Assembly (NCBI RefSeq): GCF_014822185.1
Contig: NZ_QVLR01000016.1
Location: 117,481-181,480 of the forward strand
DNA length: 64,000 nucleotides
Direction of reading: 5' to 3'
Origin: Azoarcus sp. Aa7
GTDB taxonomy: Bacteria > Pseudomonadota > Gammaproteobacteria > Burkholderiales > Rhodocyclaceae
Below the pieces are notes generated by a model that saw only the letters and a list, made by a program, of their open reading frames with translations, did no database searches and was not told the DNA's origin. Positions 50,021 to 58,881 of the stretch are shown in pieces. A program made the translations under genes and the position numbers. The first letter of the stretch is position 1, and each line of letters starts with the position of its first letter.

Positions 50021-50134
50021 GCGCCGGAAGGGTTTCGCGGCAAAGATTTAACCCCCGTTTCCGAACAACGAATTTAACAATCGACCGTAAACAACTGATA
50101 GTTAAATAAAAATCGTGTAGAGCACGAAATCCGA

Positions 50135-52306
50135 ATGCCCATCGTCCGCGTCGCGCTGCCCGTTCCGTTGCCGCAACTCTTTGATTATTCATCGCAAGAT
50201 GCATGTGATGAGGATGTCGGCCGTTGTGTGCGGGTGCCCTTCGGACGGGGCGAAAAGAGCGGTGTGATCGTCGCGCTGCTCGCCGAATCGGACGTCGATC
50301 CCGCGCGCCTCAAGACGGTGCGTCATATCCAGCGCGAGGTCGCGCCCCTGCCGGCGGATTGGCTGGAGCTGGTCGGCTTCGTCGCGCGCTACTACCACGC
50401 GCCGCTCGGCGAAGTGATCGCGCTCGCATTGCCGCCCGGGTTGCGCCGTGCCGATGCCGTGAGCGACCGCGAGAGCGACCCGCTGCTGGACCTGAGCGAG
50501 GAAGGCCACGCGGCGCTGGCGGAGTCGCGCCGCGCGAGCCGGGCGCTGGCGTTGCTCGCCGAATTGCGCGCGGCCGGCGTGATCCGCCGCAGCGCGGCGC
50601 GCGAGCTGCCGGCGGGCGCGGCGCTGGGCGACGCGATGAAGCGCGGCTGGGTCGTCGCGGTGCGTGGCGCGGATCCGGCGATGCCGGCGGCGAACCGGCC
50701 CGAGCTCACCGACGAGCAGCGCGCCGCGGTCGAGGCGGTTTCGGCGGCGCCGGAAGGCTTCGCGCCCTGGCTGCTGCAGGGCGTCACCGGCAGCGGCAAG
50801 ACCGAGGTGTACCTGCGCCTGGCCGAGCGCGCGCTCGCGGCAGGGCAACAGGTGCTGATGCTGGTGCCCGAGATCGCGCTCACGCCGCAGCTCGAGTCGC
50901 GCGTCGCGAACCGCTTCCCGGCAGCCTGCGTCGTGAGCCTGCATTCGGGGCTCGCCGAAGGGGCGCGCTCGCGCGGCTTCGTGCAGGCGCTCGAAGGCCG
51001 CGCCGACATCGTTCTGGGCACGCGCCTGTCGGTGTTCGCGCCGCTGCCGCGCCTCGGCCTGATCCTCGTCGATGAGGAGCACGACGCCTCGTACAAGCAG
51101 CAGGAAGGGGTGCGCTACTCGGCGCGGGACGTCGCGGTGTGGCGTGCGCACCAGCGCAAGGTGCCGGTCGTGCTCGGGTCGGCGACGCCCTCGCTGGAGA
51201 GCTGGCAGCACGCGCGCCACGCGCGCTACCGCAGCCTGCGCCTCGACGCGCGCGCGCTCGCGAGCACGCTGCCCACGGTGCGCCGCATCGACATACGGCG
51301 CATGAAACTCGACGAAGGGCTGAGCCCGCAGCTCAAGACCGCGATCGGCGAGCGTCTCGCCCGCGGCGAACAGAGCCTCGTGTTCCTCAACCGCCGCGGC
51401 TATGCGCCGGTGCTGTCCTGCCCCGCCTGCGGCTGGGTGAGCCGTTGCGCACACTGTTCGGCCAACCTCGTCGTGCATCTCGCGGACCGGCGCCTGCGCT
51501 GCCACCATTGCGGCTGCGACACCGAGGTGCCGCACCACTGCCCGGTATGCGGCAACCAGGACATCCAGCCCTTCGGGCGCGGCACGCAGCGCATCGAGGC
51601 GCGCCTCGCCGAGCTCTTCCCCGAAGCGCGGGTGCTGCGCGTCGACCGCGATTCGGCGCGCACGCGCAGCCAGTGGGAAAGCCTGCTCGCGCAGATCGCC
51701 GGCGGCGAGGCCGACATCCTCGTCGGCACGCAGATGATGGCCAAGGGCCACGACTTCCCGCAGCTCACGCTGGTCGGCGTGATCGGCGCCGACGCCTCGC
51801 TGCATGCGGCGGACTTCCGCGCGCCGGAGCGCCTCTTCCAGCAGCTGATGCAGGTCGGCGGCCGTGCGGGGCGCGCGCACCTGCCGGGCGAAGTGCTGGT
51901 GCAGACCGAATATCCCGACCACCCGCTGTACCGCTGCCTCGTGAAGCACGACTTCGACGCCTTCGCCGCGAGCGGGCTGGACGAGCGCCGCGCGGCGGGC
52001 TTCCCGCCCTTCACCTTCCAGGCGATGCTGCGCGCCGACGCGCCGATGCTCGACGACGCGATGCAGTTCCTCGCCCACGCGCGCCGCCTCGCGCAGGAGA
52101 TGGCGCCCGCCGGCGTGCGGGTGTTCGATGCGGTGCCGATGCGCCTCACGCGCCTCGCGCGGCGCGAACGTGCGCAACTGCTGGTCGAGGCCGACGAGCG
52201 GGCGCTGTTGCAGGGCTTCATCGGACGCTGGATCGAGGTGCTGCGCGCCCAGCGCACGCCGCGCGAGCTGCGCTGGCAGCTCGACGTCGATCCGCTCGAG
52301 GTGTGA
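50135..52306 (+). CDS. priA: Primosomal replication restart helicase PriA
   Basis: 723 residues. The N-terminal 3'-DNA-binding domain starts MPIVRVALPVPLPQLFDY. The helicase core has Walker A GVTGSGKTEVYL near 214, DEEHDASYKQQ near 312, and GSATPSLESW. The zinc-binding module CPACGWVSRCAHCSANL and CHHCGCDTEVPHHCPVCG follows near 430, then GTQMMAKGHDFP and QVGGRAGRA. It restarts stalled forks. The upstream gap has several DnaA boxes. Confidence 0.96.
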   Translation: MPIVRVALPVPLPQLFDYSSQDACDEDVGRCVRVPFGRGEKSGVIVALLAESDVDPARLKTVRHIQREVAPLPADWLELVGFVARYYHAPLGEVIALALPPGLRRADAVSDRESDPLLDLSEEGHAALAESRRASRALALLAELRAAGVIRRSAARELPAGAALGDAMKRGWVVAVRGADPAMPAANRPELTDEQRAAVEAVSAAPEGFAPWLLQGVTGSGKTEVYLRLAERALAAGQQVLMLVPEIALTPQLESRVANRFPAACVVSLHSGLAEGARSRGFVQALEGRADIVLGTRLSVFAPLPRLGLILVDEEHDASYKQQEGVRYSARDVAVWRAHQRKVPVVLGSATPSLESWQHARHARYRSLRLDARALASTLPTVRRIDIRRMKLDEGLSPQLKTAIGERLARGEQSLVFLNRRGYAPVLSCPACGWVSRCAHCSANLVVHLADRRLRCHHCGCDTEVPHHCPVCGNQDIQPFGRGTQRIEARLAELFPEARVLRVDRDSARTRSQWESLLAQIAGGEADILVGTQMMAKGHDFPQLTLVGVIGADASLHAADFRAPERLFQQLMQVGGRAGRAHLPGEVLVQTEYPDHPLYRCLVKHDFDAFAASGLDERRAAGFPPFTFQAMLRADAPMLDDAMQFLAHARRLAQEMAPAGVRVFDAVPMRLTRLARRERAQLLVEADERALLQGFIGRWIEVLRAQRTPRELRWQLDVDPLEV

Positions 52307-52514
52307 GGCGGCAGGCTTCCGTGCCGGTGCGTCTGCGCCTATCATCGTCCGGGTTCCAGGATTCCAGAATTCCCGGATTCCGTTTCCGCGCTGCAAGGGC
52401 CGGTCGGAACGCAATCAACGTCACCGATCGGGCGGCGCAAGGAGACGGCATGGTTCACGGAAGGCGGTGCTTTGCCGCGGTCGGCGGGGCGTCGCCGGGT
52501 CGCGAAGGCCTGGC

Positions 52515-53636
52515 ATGACGACCGACGGGACATTGCGCCTGTGCGCGATCCGCGACGGGCGTCGCATCAGCGGCCTGCGGGTGGAAAAACCCCGGTCGCA
52601 GGCCGCGCAGCGGCTGATCGGGTGCAGTGTCGACGAGGCCATCGGGCTCGTGCCGACGCTCTTCGGCGTGTGTTCGCGCGCACAGGGCATTGCGGCGACG
52701 GCGGCCTGCGTCGCTGCCGGTACGCCGAATCTCGCGCGTGCCGAAGCGTGGGCCGAGGAGCGCGCCCTCGCGACCGAGATCGCGCAGGAACACCTGTCGC
52801 GCCTGATGCTCGACTGGCCAAACCTGTTCGGCCACCCGCCGCGCAGCGACCGTTTCGTGGAGCTGCAACGTCGCCTGGGGCTGAGCGGCGACTCGCGCGC
52901 AGCCTACGACCTGGGGGGCGACCTGCTCGACCTTGTCGTCGTCGAGCTTCTCACCGGCTTCTTCCGTGCCGCGCGCGAACCCAGCGGCCTGCGCGAATTC
53001 GTCGAACGCGCGCGACGCGGCGGCTCGATCGGCGCGGCGCTCGCGGACCTGATCGAGATGGGCTCCTCGACGCCGGAAGGCGAGGCGGTGCCGCTGCTGC
53101 CGGCGCTCGCGGCAGGTGCCTGGGCGCACGAACTGGGTGGCGTGCCGTCTGCGGACTTCTGTGCGGCGCCGACGCTGTTCGGCCGCGCGCACGAGTCGGG
53201 CGTGCTCGCGCGCCATGCCGGTTCGATGATGGTGCGCAACCTGCTCACGCATCGCCACCGCATCGCCGCGCGCCTCTTCGCGCGCGTCGTGGACCTCTCC
53301 GACTGCGCCAGCCGCCTGCGCCATCCGCTCGCGTCCGACATGCCGCAGCTGGTCGATGCCGCACCGCTCGGCGATAACGCTGGGCTGGCCTGCGTCGAGA
53401 CTTCGCGCGGGCTGCTGATGCACGCCGTGCGTCTCGACGGCGAGCGCATCGCCGAGTACGCGATCGTCACGCCGACCGAGTGGAACTTCCACGCCGACGG
53501 CCCCTTCGTGCGCGAAGGCTGCGGCTGGGAGGCCGAATCGGACGAGGCGGCGCTGCAGCGCCTGAAGGCGCTCGCGCTGTCGCTCGACCCCTGTGTCGAC
53601 TACGAGATTACGTTTGAGGACGTGCCCGGTGCATGA
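52515..53636 (+). CDS. hupK: HupK/HoxV-type hydrogenase large-subunit-like maturation protein
   Basis: 373 residues. It resembles a degenerate [NiFe] hydrogenase large subunit: GVCSRAQGIAATAACVAA sits where the N-terminal Ni-ligand CxxC motif of HupL would be, but with only one Cys, and the end DPCVDYEITFED recalls DPCxxC with the second Cys lost. HupK/HoxV proteins are thought to serve as scaffolds in Fe(CN)2CO assembly. The hypA GTG start lies inside its 3' end (8-base overlap). The 208-base gap before it holds no evident gene or clear promoter. Confidence 0.82.
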   Translation: MTTDGTLRLCAIRDGRRISGLRVEKPRSQAAQRLIGCSVDEAIGLVPTLFGVCSRAQGIAATAACVAAGTPNLARAEAWAEERALATEIAQEHLSRLMLDWPNLFGHPPRSDRFVELQRRLGLSGDSRAAYDLGGDLLDLVVVELLTGFFRAAREPSGLREFVERARRGGSIGAALADLIEMGSSTPEGEAVPLLPALAAGAWAHELGGVPSADFCAAPTLFGRAHESGVLARHAGSMMVRNLLTHRHRIAARLFARVVDLSDCASRLRHPLASDMPQLVDAAPLGDNAGLACVETSRGLLMHAVRLDGERIAEYAIVTPTEWNFHADGPFVREGCGWEAESDEAALQRLKALALSLDPCVDYEITFEDVPGA

Positions 53637-53970
53637 GATGGCGCTTGCCGAGAGCGTGCGCGGCATCGTCGAGGACGCCGCCACTGCGCAGGGCGCGAAG
53701 CGCGTGAAGACTGTCGTGCTGGAGATCGGCGAACTGGCGTCGGTGGAGGTCGAGGCGCTGCGCTTCTGCCTCGACGCGGTGCTGCGCGACTCGCTCGCGG
53801 ACGGCGCGGCGATCAGGATCGAGCCGGTTGCGGGCGCCGGCTGGTGCCCCGCGTGCGACCGCGGCGTGCCGCTCGTGCAGCGCTACGACTCGTGCCCGCA
53901 CTGCGACGGCTACCAGGTGCGGCCGACCGGCGGCACCGAGATGCGCGTCAAGGAAATCGAAGTCGAGTGA
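53629..53970 (+). CDS. hypA: Hydrogenase nickel incorporation protein HypA
   Basis: 113 residues from a GTG giving (M)HEMALAESV, with the nickel-binding His2. The zinc loop is WCPACDRG and SCPHCDGY (two CxxC pairs). It hands nickel to hydrogenase with HypB. A 5' extension to the GTG at 53593 would bury His2 and is rejected. Confidence 0.96.
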   Translation: MHEMALAESVRGIVEDAATAQGAKRVKTVVLEIGELASVEVEALRFCLDAVLRDSLADGAAIRIEPVAGAGWCPACDRGVPLVQRYDSCPHCDGYQVRPTGGTEMRVKEIEVE

Positions 53971-54045
53971 AGGACGCAGGGCGGGATGAAATCCCGCCTG
54001 CCGGCGGCGGAGGGATCAAGACGTCTGGCTGAATTGGAGCAGGAC

Positions 54046-55077
54046 ATGTGTACGGTGTGTGGATGCGGTGGGGCGGGCGCGAGCATTGGCGGTGCGGGGT
54101 GGTCGAAGGCCGCGCGCGCGAAGGGGGGCGCGACGCGGGCGTGGAAGACGGTGACGCCCGCGCATGACCATGAGCATTCGCACGGCCCAGCCCCCGAGGC
54201 CGCTGCCGCAGGCGAGGACACGCACCTCCACGCCGGCCATCGCCACCTGCACTTCGGCGTCGGCCCCGCGCACGCGCATGCGCCGGGCCTGACGCAGTCG
54301 CAGATGGTGAAGATCGAGCGCGACATCCTCGGCAAGAACGACGCCAGCGCCGAAGCCAACCGGAAGTGGCTCGCCGCGCGCGGCATCTTCGCGCTGAACC
54401 TCGTCTCCAGCCCCGGCTCGGGCAAGACGGCGCTGCTCGTGCGCACCCTCACCGAACTCGCCGGCCGCGTGCCAGCCGCGGTCATCGAGGGCGACCAGCA
54501 GACCGAGTTCGACGCCGAGCGCATCCGCGCGACCGGCGTCCCGGCGCTGCAGATCAACACCGGCAAGGGCTGCCACCTCGACGCCGACATGGTTGCGCGC
54601 TCGCTCGCGCAGCTGGAACTGGCCGACGACAGCCTGCTGCTGATCGAGAACGTCGGCAATCTCGTGTGCCCGGCCGCCTTCGACCTCGGCGAGGCGCACA
54701 AGGTCGCGATCCTGTCGGTGACCGAAGGCGAGGACAAGCCGCTCAAGTACCCCGACATGTTCGCCGCCGCCGCCCTGATGCTGCTCAACAAGGTGGATCT
54801 GCTGCCGCACCTGACTTTCGACGTCGAGCGCGCGATCGGCTACGCGCGGCGCGTGAATCCGGCCATCGAGGTGATCCGCACGTCGTCGACCAGCGGCGAG
54901 GGCATCGACGAATGGCTCGCGTGGCTGGAGCGGGGGATGGCGAAGGCGCGCGGTGCTCGCGCGGCCGCAATGCAGCGGGACTTATCCGCGCGGAAACCGG
55001 ACGCCGTTCGGGCTGAGCCTGTCGACGCCCTGCCAGCGCCACTCGACGAGCTCGCGGCGAACGGACCTGTCCGGTGA
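54046..55077 (+). CDS. hypB: Hydrogenase nickel incorporation GTPase HypB
   Basis: 343 residues from ATG 54046, with GGAG eight bases upstream. The N-terminal MCTVCGCGG nickel motif (CxxCGC) is followed by a His-rich segment ([20 protein letters not shown]). The GTPase has [58 protein letters not shown] and [10 protein letters not shown]. It stores nickel and drives its insertion. The C-terminal 40 residues or so are poorly conserved and variable. Confidence 0.95.
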   Translation: MCTVCGCGGAGASIGGAGWSKAARAKGGATRAWKTVTPAHDHEHSHGPAPEAAAAGEDTHLHAGHRHLHFGVGPAHAHAPGLTQSQMVKIERDILGKNDASAEANRKWLAARGIFALNLVSSPGSGKTALLVRTLTELAGRVPAAVIEGDQQTEFDAERIRATGVPALQINTGKGCHLDADMVARSLAQLELADDSLLLIENVGNLVCPAAFDLGEAHKVAILSVTEGEDKPLKYPDMFAAAALMLLNKVDLLPHLTFDVERAIGYARRVNPAIEVIRTSSTSGEGIDEWLAWLERGMAKARGARAAAMQRDLSARKPDAVRAEPVDALPAPLDELAANGPVR

Positions 55078-55095
55078 TCGGATGATGGCCGGACA

Positions 55096-56241
55096 ATGAA
55101 TTTCCCCGCGGTCCCGCCCTTCGCCGCATCGCTGCCGCTCGCGTTGCGCGGCCCGGCCGTGCTCGCCTTCGGCGCGTGGTTCAAGAACGCGCTGTGCCGC
55201 GCGCAGGACGGGATCGCGCTGATGAGCGAAACGGTCGGCGACCTCGACAACGCCGAAGCGTGCCGCCGCATGGACCGGCTGGCCGAGGCGATGCTCGCGC
55301 CCGCCGCGATCGCGCACGACCTGCACCCCGACTTCCATTCCAGCCGCAGCGCGGTCGCGCTGGCCGCGCGCCTCGGCGTGCCGGCGATCCCCGTGCAGCA
55401 CCACCATGCGCACGTCGCCGCGGTGCTCGCCGAGCACGGCCACGCGGGTCCGGCGCTGGGCCTCGCGCTCGACGGCGTCGGCCTCGGTACCGACGGCACG
55501 GCCTGGGGCGGCGAGCTGTTGCGCGTCGACGGTGCGTCCTTCGAGCGCCTCGGCCACCTCGCACCGCTGCCGCTCGCCGGCGGCGATCGCGCCGCGCGCG
55601 AACCCTGGCGCATGGCCGCAGCCGTGCTGCACCGCGCCGGCCGCGCGGGCGAGATTGCCCCCCGCTTCGCCGCGCAACCCGCCGCCACGATGCTCGCGCA
55701 GCTTCTCGACCGTGAAGCGCTGTGCCCGCCGACCTCCAGCCTCGGCCGCGTCTTCGACGCCGCCGCGGGGCTGCTCGGCCTGTGTCCGGTGATGCGCGTC
55801 GAGGCCGAGGCCGCGATCGCGCTCGAACGCGCGGCGACCGAATACCTCGCCTGCGTCGGCGACCTTGCACCCGAAGCCGGCGGCTGGACGATAGACGGGG
55901 CCGGGCGACTCGACCTGTTCCCGCTGCTGGCCACGCTCGCCGATGAAACGGACGCCGCCCGCGGCGCCGCGCGCTTCCATGTCACGCTCGTTGCCGCGCT
56001 GGACGACTGGGTCGCCCGGGTCGCCGACCAGACGCGCCTCGATGTCGTCGCCCTCTCCGGCGGCTGCCTGCACAACCGCATCCTGTCGCAGCGCCTCGGC
56101 GATGCCTTGCGCGCGCGCGGCCTCACGGTCCTCGAGGCGATCCGCCTGTCGCCCGGCGACGCCGGCCTCGCGCTGGGGCAGGCGTGGGTGGCCATCCATC
56201 ATTTGAACGCCGGGGCGTGCGATGCGGCGTCGGGTGCCTGA
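55096..56241 (+). CDS. hypF: Truncated HypF carbamoyltransferase (Kae1-like domain only)
   Basis: 381 residues, about half of a full HypF (750 or more). It has the C-terminal Kae1-like part: NALCRAQDGIALMSETVGDLDN, AIPVQHHHAHVAAVLAEHGH (the metal-binding HHHAH), LALDGVGLGTDGTAWGGEL and VALSGGCLHNRILSQRL. The acylphosphatase, zinc-finger and YrdC-like domains that make carbamoyl-AMP are absent. R. eutropha HypF1 is likewise short. A full-length HypF elsewhere would be expected unless this form is self-sufficient. Confidence 0.92.
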   Translation: MNFPAVPPFAASLPLALRGPAVLAFGAWFKNALCRAQDGIALMSETVGDLDNAEACRRMDRLAEAMLAPAAIAHDLHPDFHSSRSAVALAARLGVPAIPVQHHHAHVAAVLAEHGHAGPALGLALDGVGLGTDGTAWGGELLRVDGASFERLGHLAPLPLAGGDRAAREPWRMAAAVLHRAGRAGEIAPRFAAQPAATMLAQLLDREALCPPTSSLGRVFDAAAGLLGLCPVMRVEAEAAIALERAATEYLACVGDLAPEAGGWTIDGAGRLDLFPLLATLADETDAARGAARFHVTLVAALDDWVARVADQTRLDVVALSGGCLHNRILSQRLGDALRARGLTVLEAIRLSPGDAGLALGQAWVAIHHLNAGACDAASGA

Positions 56242-56401
56242 GCCGAATGTGCCATCGGGGGCACCGACGCATACGGCGCAAGGCGCTACGCTTTTGGCTG
56301 CGCCGAAACTTCGTCCTGGCCTGCGCCAGGAGTTCGTTTTCCGCCCTACGTTCCCGCGCCGAAACTCTATCTCGGCCTTTCTGAATCACGGACTCTGAAC
56401 C

Positions 56402-56659
56402 ATGTGCCTCGCCATCCCCGCCCGCATCGTCGAACTGCTGCCCGGTGACGCCTGCCGCGTCGACCTCGGCGGCGTGCGCAAGGAGATCTCGCTCGCGCTG
56501 GTCGACGGCGCCGAGGTCGGCGACTACGTGATCGTGCATGTCGGCTACGCGCTGTCCAAGCTCGACCAGGACGAGGCGGAGCAGACCCTCGCGCTCTTCG
56601 CCGAAGCCGGCCTCGCCGGGCCCGCGCTCGCGGCCGCCTCCGAAGAAGGGGCGGCATGA
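56402..56659 (+). CDS. hypC: Hydrogenase assembly chaperone HypC
   Basis: 85 residues. [29 protein letters not shown] is the HypC OB-fold start with the essential Cys2, followed by [20 protein letters not shown]. It carries the Fe(CN)2CO unit with HypD to the large subunit. It overlaps hypD by four bases. The 160-base gap after hypF contains REP-like remnants. Confidence 0.96.
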   Translation: MCLAIPARIVELLPGDACRVDLGGVRKEISLALVDGAEVGDYVIVHVGYALSKLDQDEAEQTLALFAEAGLAGPALAAASEEGAA

Positions 56660-57807
56660 AGTACGTCGACGAATTCCGCGACGGCGCGCTCGCCGCGAAG
56701 CTCGCGGCCGCGATCGCGCGCGAGGCCGACCCCGCCCGCAACTACGCCTTCATGGAATTCTGCGGCGGCCACACGCACGCGATCTCGCGCTACGGCGTCA
56801 CCGATCTCCTGCCCGCCAACGTGCGCATGATCCACGGCCCCGGCTGCCCGGTGTGCGTGCTGCCGATCGGCCGCATCGACATGGCGATCCGGCTCGCGCT
56901 CGCGCGCCCCGAGGTGACGATCTGCACCTACGGCGACTGCCTGCGCGTGCCCGCGTCCGACGGCCTGTCGCTGCTTAAGGCCAAGGCGCGCGGCGCCGAC
57001 ATCCGCATGGTGTATTCGGCGGCCGATGCGCTCGCGCTCGCGCAGAAGATGCCCGATCGCGAAGTCGTGTTCTTCGCGATCGGCTTCGAGACGACCACCC
57101 CGCCGACCGCGCTGGTGCTGCGCCAGGCGCAGGCGCTGGGGCTCGCGAATTTCAGCGTGCTGTGCAACCACGTGCTCACCCCTTCGGCGATCCTGACCAT
57201 CCTCGAATCGCCTGAAGTGCGCGAGCTCGGCACTGTGCCGCTCGACGGCTTCATCGGCCCGGCGCACGTGTCGACGATCATCGGCAGCCGCCCCTACGCC
57301 TTCTTCGCCGAGGAATACCGCAAGCCGGTCGTGATCGCCGGTTTCGAACCGCTCGACGTGATGCAGGCCATCCGCATGCTGATCCGGCAGGTGAACGACG
57401 GCCGCGCCGAGGTCGAGAACGAGTTTACGCGCGCCGTCACCGCGGACGGCAACCTCAAGGCGCAGGCGCTCGTGTCCGAAGTCTTCGAACTGCGCCGCAG
57501 CTTCGAATGGCGCGGCCTGCGCGAAGTGCCATATTCGGCGCTGCGCATCCGCGGCCCCTTCGCCGCTTGGGACGCCGAGGCGAAGTTCGGGCTGGAATTC
57601 GTCTCCGTGCCCGACAACCGCGCCTGCGAATGCGGCGCGATCCTGCGCGGCGTGAAGACCCCCACCGACTGCAAGCTGTTCGGCACCGTGTGCACGCCCG
57701 AGAACCCGATGGGCTCGTGCATGGTGTCCTCCGAAGGCGCCTGCGCGGCGCACTACAACTACGGGCGCTTCCGGGATGTCCCGGTCGTCGCTGGAACTGC
57801 CTCATGA
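56656..57807 (+). CDS. hypD: Hydrogenase Fe(CN)2CO assembly scaffold HypD
   Basis: 383 residues. Conserved Cys motifs: [40 protein letters not shown], and C-terminal [4Fe-4S] ligands [37 protein letters not shown]. It builds the iron-cyanide-CO unit with HypC and HypE. The stop overlaps hypE as ATGA. Confidence 0.96.
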   Translation: MKYVDEFRDGALAAKLAAAIAREADPARNYAFMEFCGGHTHAISRYGVTDLLPANVRMIHGPGCPVCVLPIGRIDMAIRLALARPEVTICTYGDCLRVPASDGLSLLKAKARGADIRMVYSAADALALAQKMPDREVVFFAIGFETTTPPTALVLRQAQALGLANFSVLCNHVLTPSAILTILESPEVRELGTVPLDGFIGPAHVSTIIGSRPYAFFAEEYRKPVVIAGFEPLDVMQAIRMLIRQVNDGRAEVENEFTRAVTADGNLKAQALVSEVFELRRSFEWRGLREVPYSALRIRGPFAAWDAEAKFGLEFVSVPDNRACECGAILRGVKTPTDCKLFGTVCTPENPMGSCMVSSEGACAAHYNYGRFRDVPVVAGTAS

Positions 57808-58868
57808 GCCTCGCCGGAACCATCAGGAAGGGCTACGTGCGCCCGCTGGACCTCAAGCACGGCCGCGTCGACATGGGCCACGGCGCCGGCGGGCGCGCGA
57901 TGACGCAGCTGATCTCCGAACTCTTCGCCGCCGCCTTCGCCAACGAGCACCTCGACCGCGGCGACGACGCGGCGGTGCTGCCGGCCCCCGCGCCGGGCGA
58001 ACGCCTCGTCGTCGCCACCGACGCCCACGTCGTCAGCCCCTTGTTCTTCCCCGGCGGCGACATCGGCTGCCTGTCCGTGCATGGCACGATCAACGACCTC
58101 GCCGTGATGGGCGCACGCCCGCTGTATCTCGCCGCGAGCTTCATCCTCGAAGAAGGTTTCCCGCTCGCCGAGCTCGCGCGCATCGTCCAGTCGATGGCGC
58201 ACGCGTCGCGCGAAGCCGGCGTGCCGGTCGTCACCGGCGACACCAAGGTCGTCGAGCAAGGGAAGGGCGACGGCGTCTTCATCACGACCACCGGCGTCGG
58301 TGCGCTGCCCGCCGGGCGCGAGATCGGCGGCGCCAACGCACGCCCCGGCGACGCGATCCTCGTCTCCGGCACGCTCGGCGACCACGGCATGGCCATCGTG
58401 GCGCAACGCGAATCGCTCGCCTTCGACTCGGAGATCGCCTCCGACACCGCCGCGCTGCACGGCCTTGTCGCCGCGATGCTCGAAGCGGTCCCGACGATCC
58501 GCGTGCTGCGCGACCCGACCCGCGGGGGGCTGGCGACCACGCTCAACGAGATCGCGACCCAGTCCAGCGTCGGCATGGAACTCGACGAAGCCGCGATCCC
58601 CGTCCAGCCCCAGGTCGCCGCCGCGTGCGAACTGCTGGGCCTCGACCCGCTGTACGTCGCGAACGAAGGCAAGCTCATTGCGATCTGCCCGCGCGAGGAT
58701 GCAGAGCGCCTGCTCGCCGCGATGCGCGCCCATCCGCAGGGAGAGCGCGCCGCCCGCATCGGCAGCGTCACCGCCGACCCCAACGCCTTCGTCCAGATCC
58801 GCACCGCCTTCGGTGGCCGTCGCATGGTCGATTGGCTGTCGGGCGAGCAACTGCCGCGCATCTGCTGA
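57804..58868 (+). CDS. hypE: Hydrogenase cyanide-ligand synthesis protein HypE
   Basis: 354 residues. PurM/AIR-synthase fold: MGHGAGGRAMTQLI, LDRGDDAAVLP, VHGTINDLAVMGARPLYLA, TGDTKVVEQGKGDG, DPTRGGLATTLNEIA. It ends PRIC, the C-terminal Cys that is carbamoylated by HypF and dehydrated to a thiocyanate. It donates CN to HypCD. hypX starts 13 bases after. Confidence 0.97.
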   Translation: MSLAGTIRKGYVRPLDLKHGRVDMGHGAGGRAMTQLISELFAAAFANEHLDRGDDAAVLPAPAPGERLVVATDAHVVSPLFFPGGDIGCLSVHGTINDLAVMGARPLYLAASFILEEGFPLAELARIVQSMAHASREAGVPVVTGDTKVVEQGKGDGVFITTTGVGALPAGREIGGANARPGDAILVSGTLGDHGMAIVAQRESLAFDSEIASDTAALHGLVAAMLEAVPTIRVLRDPTRGGLATTLNEIATQSSVGMELDEAAIPVQPQVAAACELLGLDPLYVANEGKLIAICPREDAERLLAAMRAHPQGERAARIGSVTADPNAFVQIRTAFGGRRMVDWLSGEQLPRIC

Positions 58869-58881
58869 GAAGGCATTCCCG

